A stretch of DNA of 6,310 bases from Acidobacteriota bacterium. Its GTDB lineage: Bacteria > Acidobacteriota > Terriglobia > Terriglobales > Acidobacteriaceae. The notes below the pieces were generated by a model. That model worked only from the letters and a program-made list of their open reading frames with translations. It did no database searches and had not been told where the DNA came from. The stretch covers positions 1 through 6,310 of the forward strand of contig JAJYAE010000263.1 in NCBI GenBank assembly GCA_021779695.1. The letters run 5' to 3'. This document shows positions 5,152 to 6,310 of this stretch, piece after piece. Position numbers and translations under genes: made by a program. How positions within the stretch are numbered: position 1 is the stretch's first letter; the number at the start of each line of letters is the position of its first letter.

Positions 5152-5517
5152 ATGAAGAACACAGAATCTCATATCGTATCGATGGCGCCCCCAATGTCTC
5201 TACTGCCCTCCTTGCATGAGATTGTTCGCGACGCAACTGCGGCGTTAACCCGCCTTGACGCAGACCGGCTTGAAGAGTTGGCGCTTTCCTGCCGCATGCT
5301 GAGCAGAGCGCTTGCAAGCCTGGAACATCGACTCGATCCATTGGAAGTAGCGGAAGGGGCTCAAGGCCTATTGACGATGAGACGTGTTCTGGAAGTGACC
5401 CGATCCAATTTGCGCGTCATGCGGCATCGAGCAAGTCAGCGATCCGCTGAGCTGGGACAATTGCGTGGCGCGACGCAAAACGGCATTGAGACGAAAGAAG
5501 CCTATGGCTACCATTAA
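5152..5517 (+). CDS. flgN: FlgN-like export chaperone for hook-associated proteins
   Basis: FlgN is a cytoplasmic chaperone that holds FlgK and FlgL for export. The 121-residue product has no signal peptide and looks almost wholly helical. A first amphipathic helix at about 18-62 (LLPSLHEIVRDATAALTRLDADRLEEL) is followed by a second at about 64-104 ending in RHRASQRSAELGQL. This two-long-helix layout, the length and an E(A/L)YG-type C terminus (EAYGYH) fit FlgN, a poorly conserved family. The strongest evidence is position: directly after flgM and before flgK, the classical FlgN place. The start is uncertain. I prefer ATG 5152; a TTG at 5128 would add 8 residues, and ATG codons at 5182 and 5194 are also in frame. 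None has a well-spaced Shine-Dalgarno. The last 14 nt overlap flgK. Confidence 0.65.
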   Translation: MKNTESHIVSMAPPMSLLPSLHEIVRDATAALTRLDADRLEELALSCRMLSRALASLEHRLDPLEVAEGAQGLLTMRRVLEVTRSNLRVMRHRASQRSAELGQLRGATQNGIETKEAYGYH

Positions 5518-6310
5518 TTCCGCACTGAACCTAATCGCTCTGGCACTTGATGCCAATCAAAGCGCACTTGGCGTCATAGCAAACAATGTCGCGAATGCGA
5601 ATACCGCCGGATATACCAGAGAGGTGCCAAACTTCGAGGAGAGCGCGCCAGTTGACATTAATGGGATCAATTACGGGACAGGTGTGACGGAAACGGGCGC
5701 GACCTCCGTGCGGGACACAGTCCTGACGACTCGGCTCAACCAACAGCAGCAGCTTGTTGCATCCTCAGGAGCACGGCTTACCGCACTGAACACCCTGCAA
5801 GCGCTTTTTACGCCAGCCTCGGGCTCTTCCAGTTCGACTGCGGGGGATCTTGGCAGCGACATCACGGGATTCTTCAATTCATTTGCCGCGCTCGAAGCGA
5901 ACCCGACCAATAATGCATTACGTCAGCAAGTCCTTTCGACGGCATCCAAGCTGGCGGGCGACACCTCGAATGCAGCCGCCAGTCTGAACTCCCAGCGCTC
6001 GGCGCTTGACCAGGAGTCAGCAGGCGTGACGAATCAGGTGAACGCATTGACAGCCTCGATCGCGCAATTGAACCGGCAGATTCAATCCTCGGGATCCACG
6101 ACCAACGACGGCGCTCTGGAGGATCAACGGCAACAAGATATCGCGCAACTCTCTCAGATAATTGGGATCAACGAAGTTGTCACTGAGAACAATGGGCTGT
6201 CGATCACCACGACTTCGGGGCAATTATTGGTTTCTGAGGGGAAGAGCATCCAGCTGACGACGGGCACAGTCGGTGGAGTCACACACTTTTTTGCTGAAGG
6301 GAATGACTTA
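5504..6310 (+). CDS. flgK: Flagellar hook-associated protein 1 FlgK (partial, 3' end outside the window)
   Basis: FlgK is the first hook-filament junction protein, exported through the flagellar channel with FlgN help. The frame is open for 269 codons from ATG 5504 to the window edge with no stop; full FlgK is usually 450-650 residues. The N-terminal D0 motif is clear: LNLIALALDANQSALGVIAN (8-27) followed by NVANANTAGYTRE (28-40), related to the FlgF and FlgG motifs. Next come YGTGVTETGATSVRDTVLTT (57-76) and the FlgK-specific helical region ITGFFNSFAALEANPTNNAL (120-139), with RQQVLSTASKLAG and VNALTASIAQLNRQI (179-193). The start lies inside the end of the flgN frame (14-nt overlap), with AAAGAAG just upstream as a weak ribosome binding site, suggesting coupled translation. 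A serine/threonine-rich stretch (106-113) interrupts the helices. Confidence 0.95.
   Translation, partial: MATINSALNLIALALDANQSALGVIANNVANANTAGYTREVPNFEESAPVDINGINYGTGVTETGATSVRDTVLTTRLNQQQQLVASSGARLTALNTLQALFTPASGSSSSTAGDLGSDITGFFNSFAALEANPTNNALRQQVLSTASKLAGDTSNAAASLNSQRSALDQESAGVTNQVNALTASIAQLNRQIQSSGSTTNDGALEDQRQQDIAQLSQIIGINEVVTENNGLSITTTSGQLLVSEGKSIQLTTGTVGGVTHFFAEGNDL

Noticed and set aside
5541..5555. TGGCA-CTTGA-TGCCA inverted repeat, resembling a sigma-54 element.
   Set aside because: It lies inside the flgK coding sequence (ALDANQ) and lacks the GC ten bases after the GG; probably chance.

Overview
This window is a compact flagellar rod, ring and hook-junction operon, read entirely on the + strand. 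The order is flgF-flgG-flgA-flgH-flgI-flgJ-flgM-flgN-flgK, and flgK runs off the right edge. P-ring and L-ring genes (flgI, flgH) together with flgA mean a Gram-negative cell with an outer membrane. This gene order, a FlgJ without a muramidase domain, a sigma-54-type promoter at the head and the moderately GC-rich composition point away from enteric bacteria. Acidobacteriota or a deltaproteobacterial relative is my best guess. That placement is inference from gene order and protein style, not from a marker gene.

Layout. Positions 1-334 hold no confidently identified gene. The first 131 bases may be the 3' end of an unrecognised upstream gene. A good -24/-12 (sigma-54) promoter candidate lies at 290-306, just before the flgF ribosome binding site. 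From 335 to 4729 come flgF and flgG (rod), flgA (P-ring chaperone), flgH (L-ring), flgI (P-ring) and flgJ (rod-capping domain only). Spacings are 26 nt or less, with a 4-nt overlap (flgA/flgH) and a 1-nt overlap (flgI/flgJ). A perfect 11-bp inverted repeat straddles the flgJ stop codon. Its right arm overlaps an exact sigma-28 -10 element (GCCGATAA) placed before flgM, which encodes the anti-sigma-28 factor. A FlgN-like export chaperone gene follows and overlaps flgK by 14 nt. FlgN normally escorts FlgK, so this pairing makes functional sense.

How it works together. The upstream promoter would drive the early rod and ring genes with read-through into flgM-flgN-flgK. The internal sigma-28 promoter would add late expression of flgM, flgN and flgK once FlgM is exported through the finished hook-basal body. 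The protein content is conventional. The points most worth a second look are the two promoters, the inverted repeat on the sigma-28 promoter, a short and unusual FlgA, and an ambiguous FlgH lipoprotein signal. I see no tRNA, rRNA, CRISPR array, mobile element or clear intrinsic terminator.
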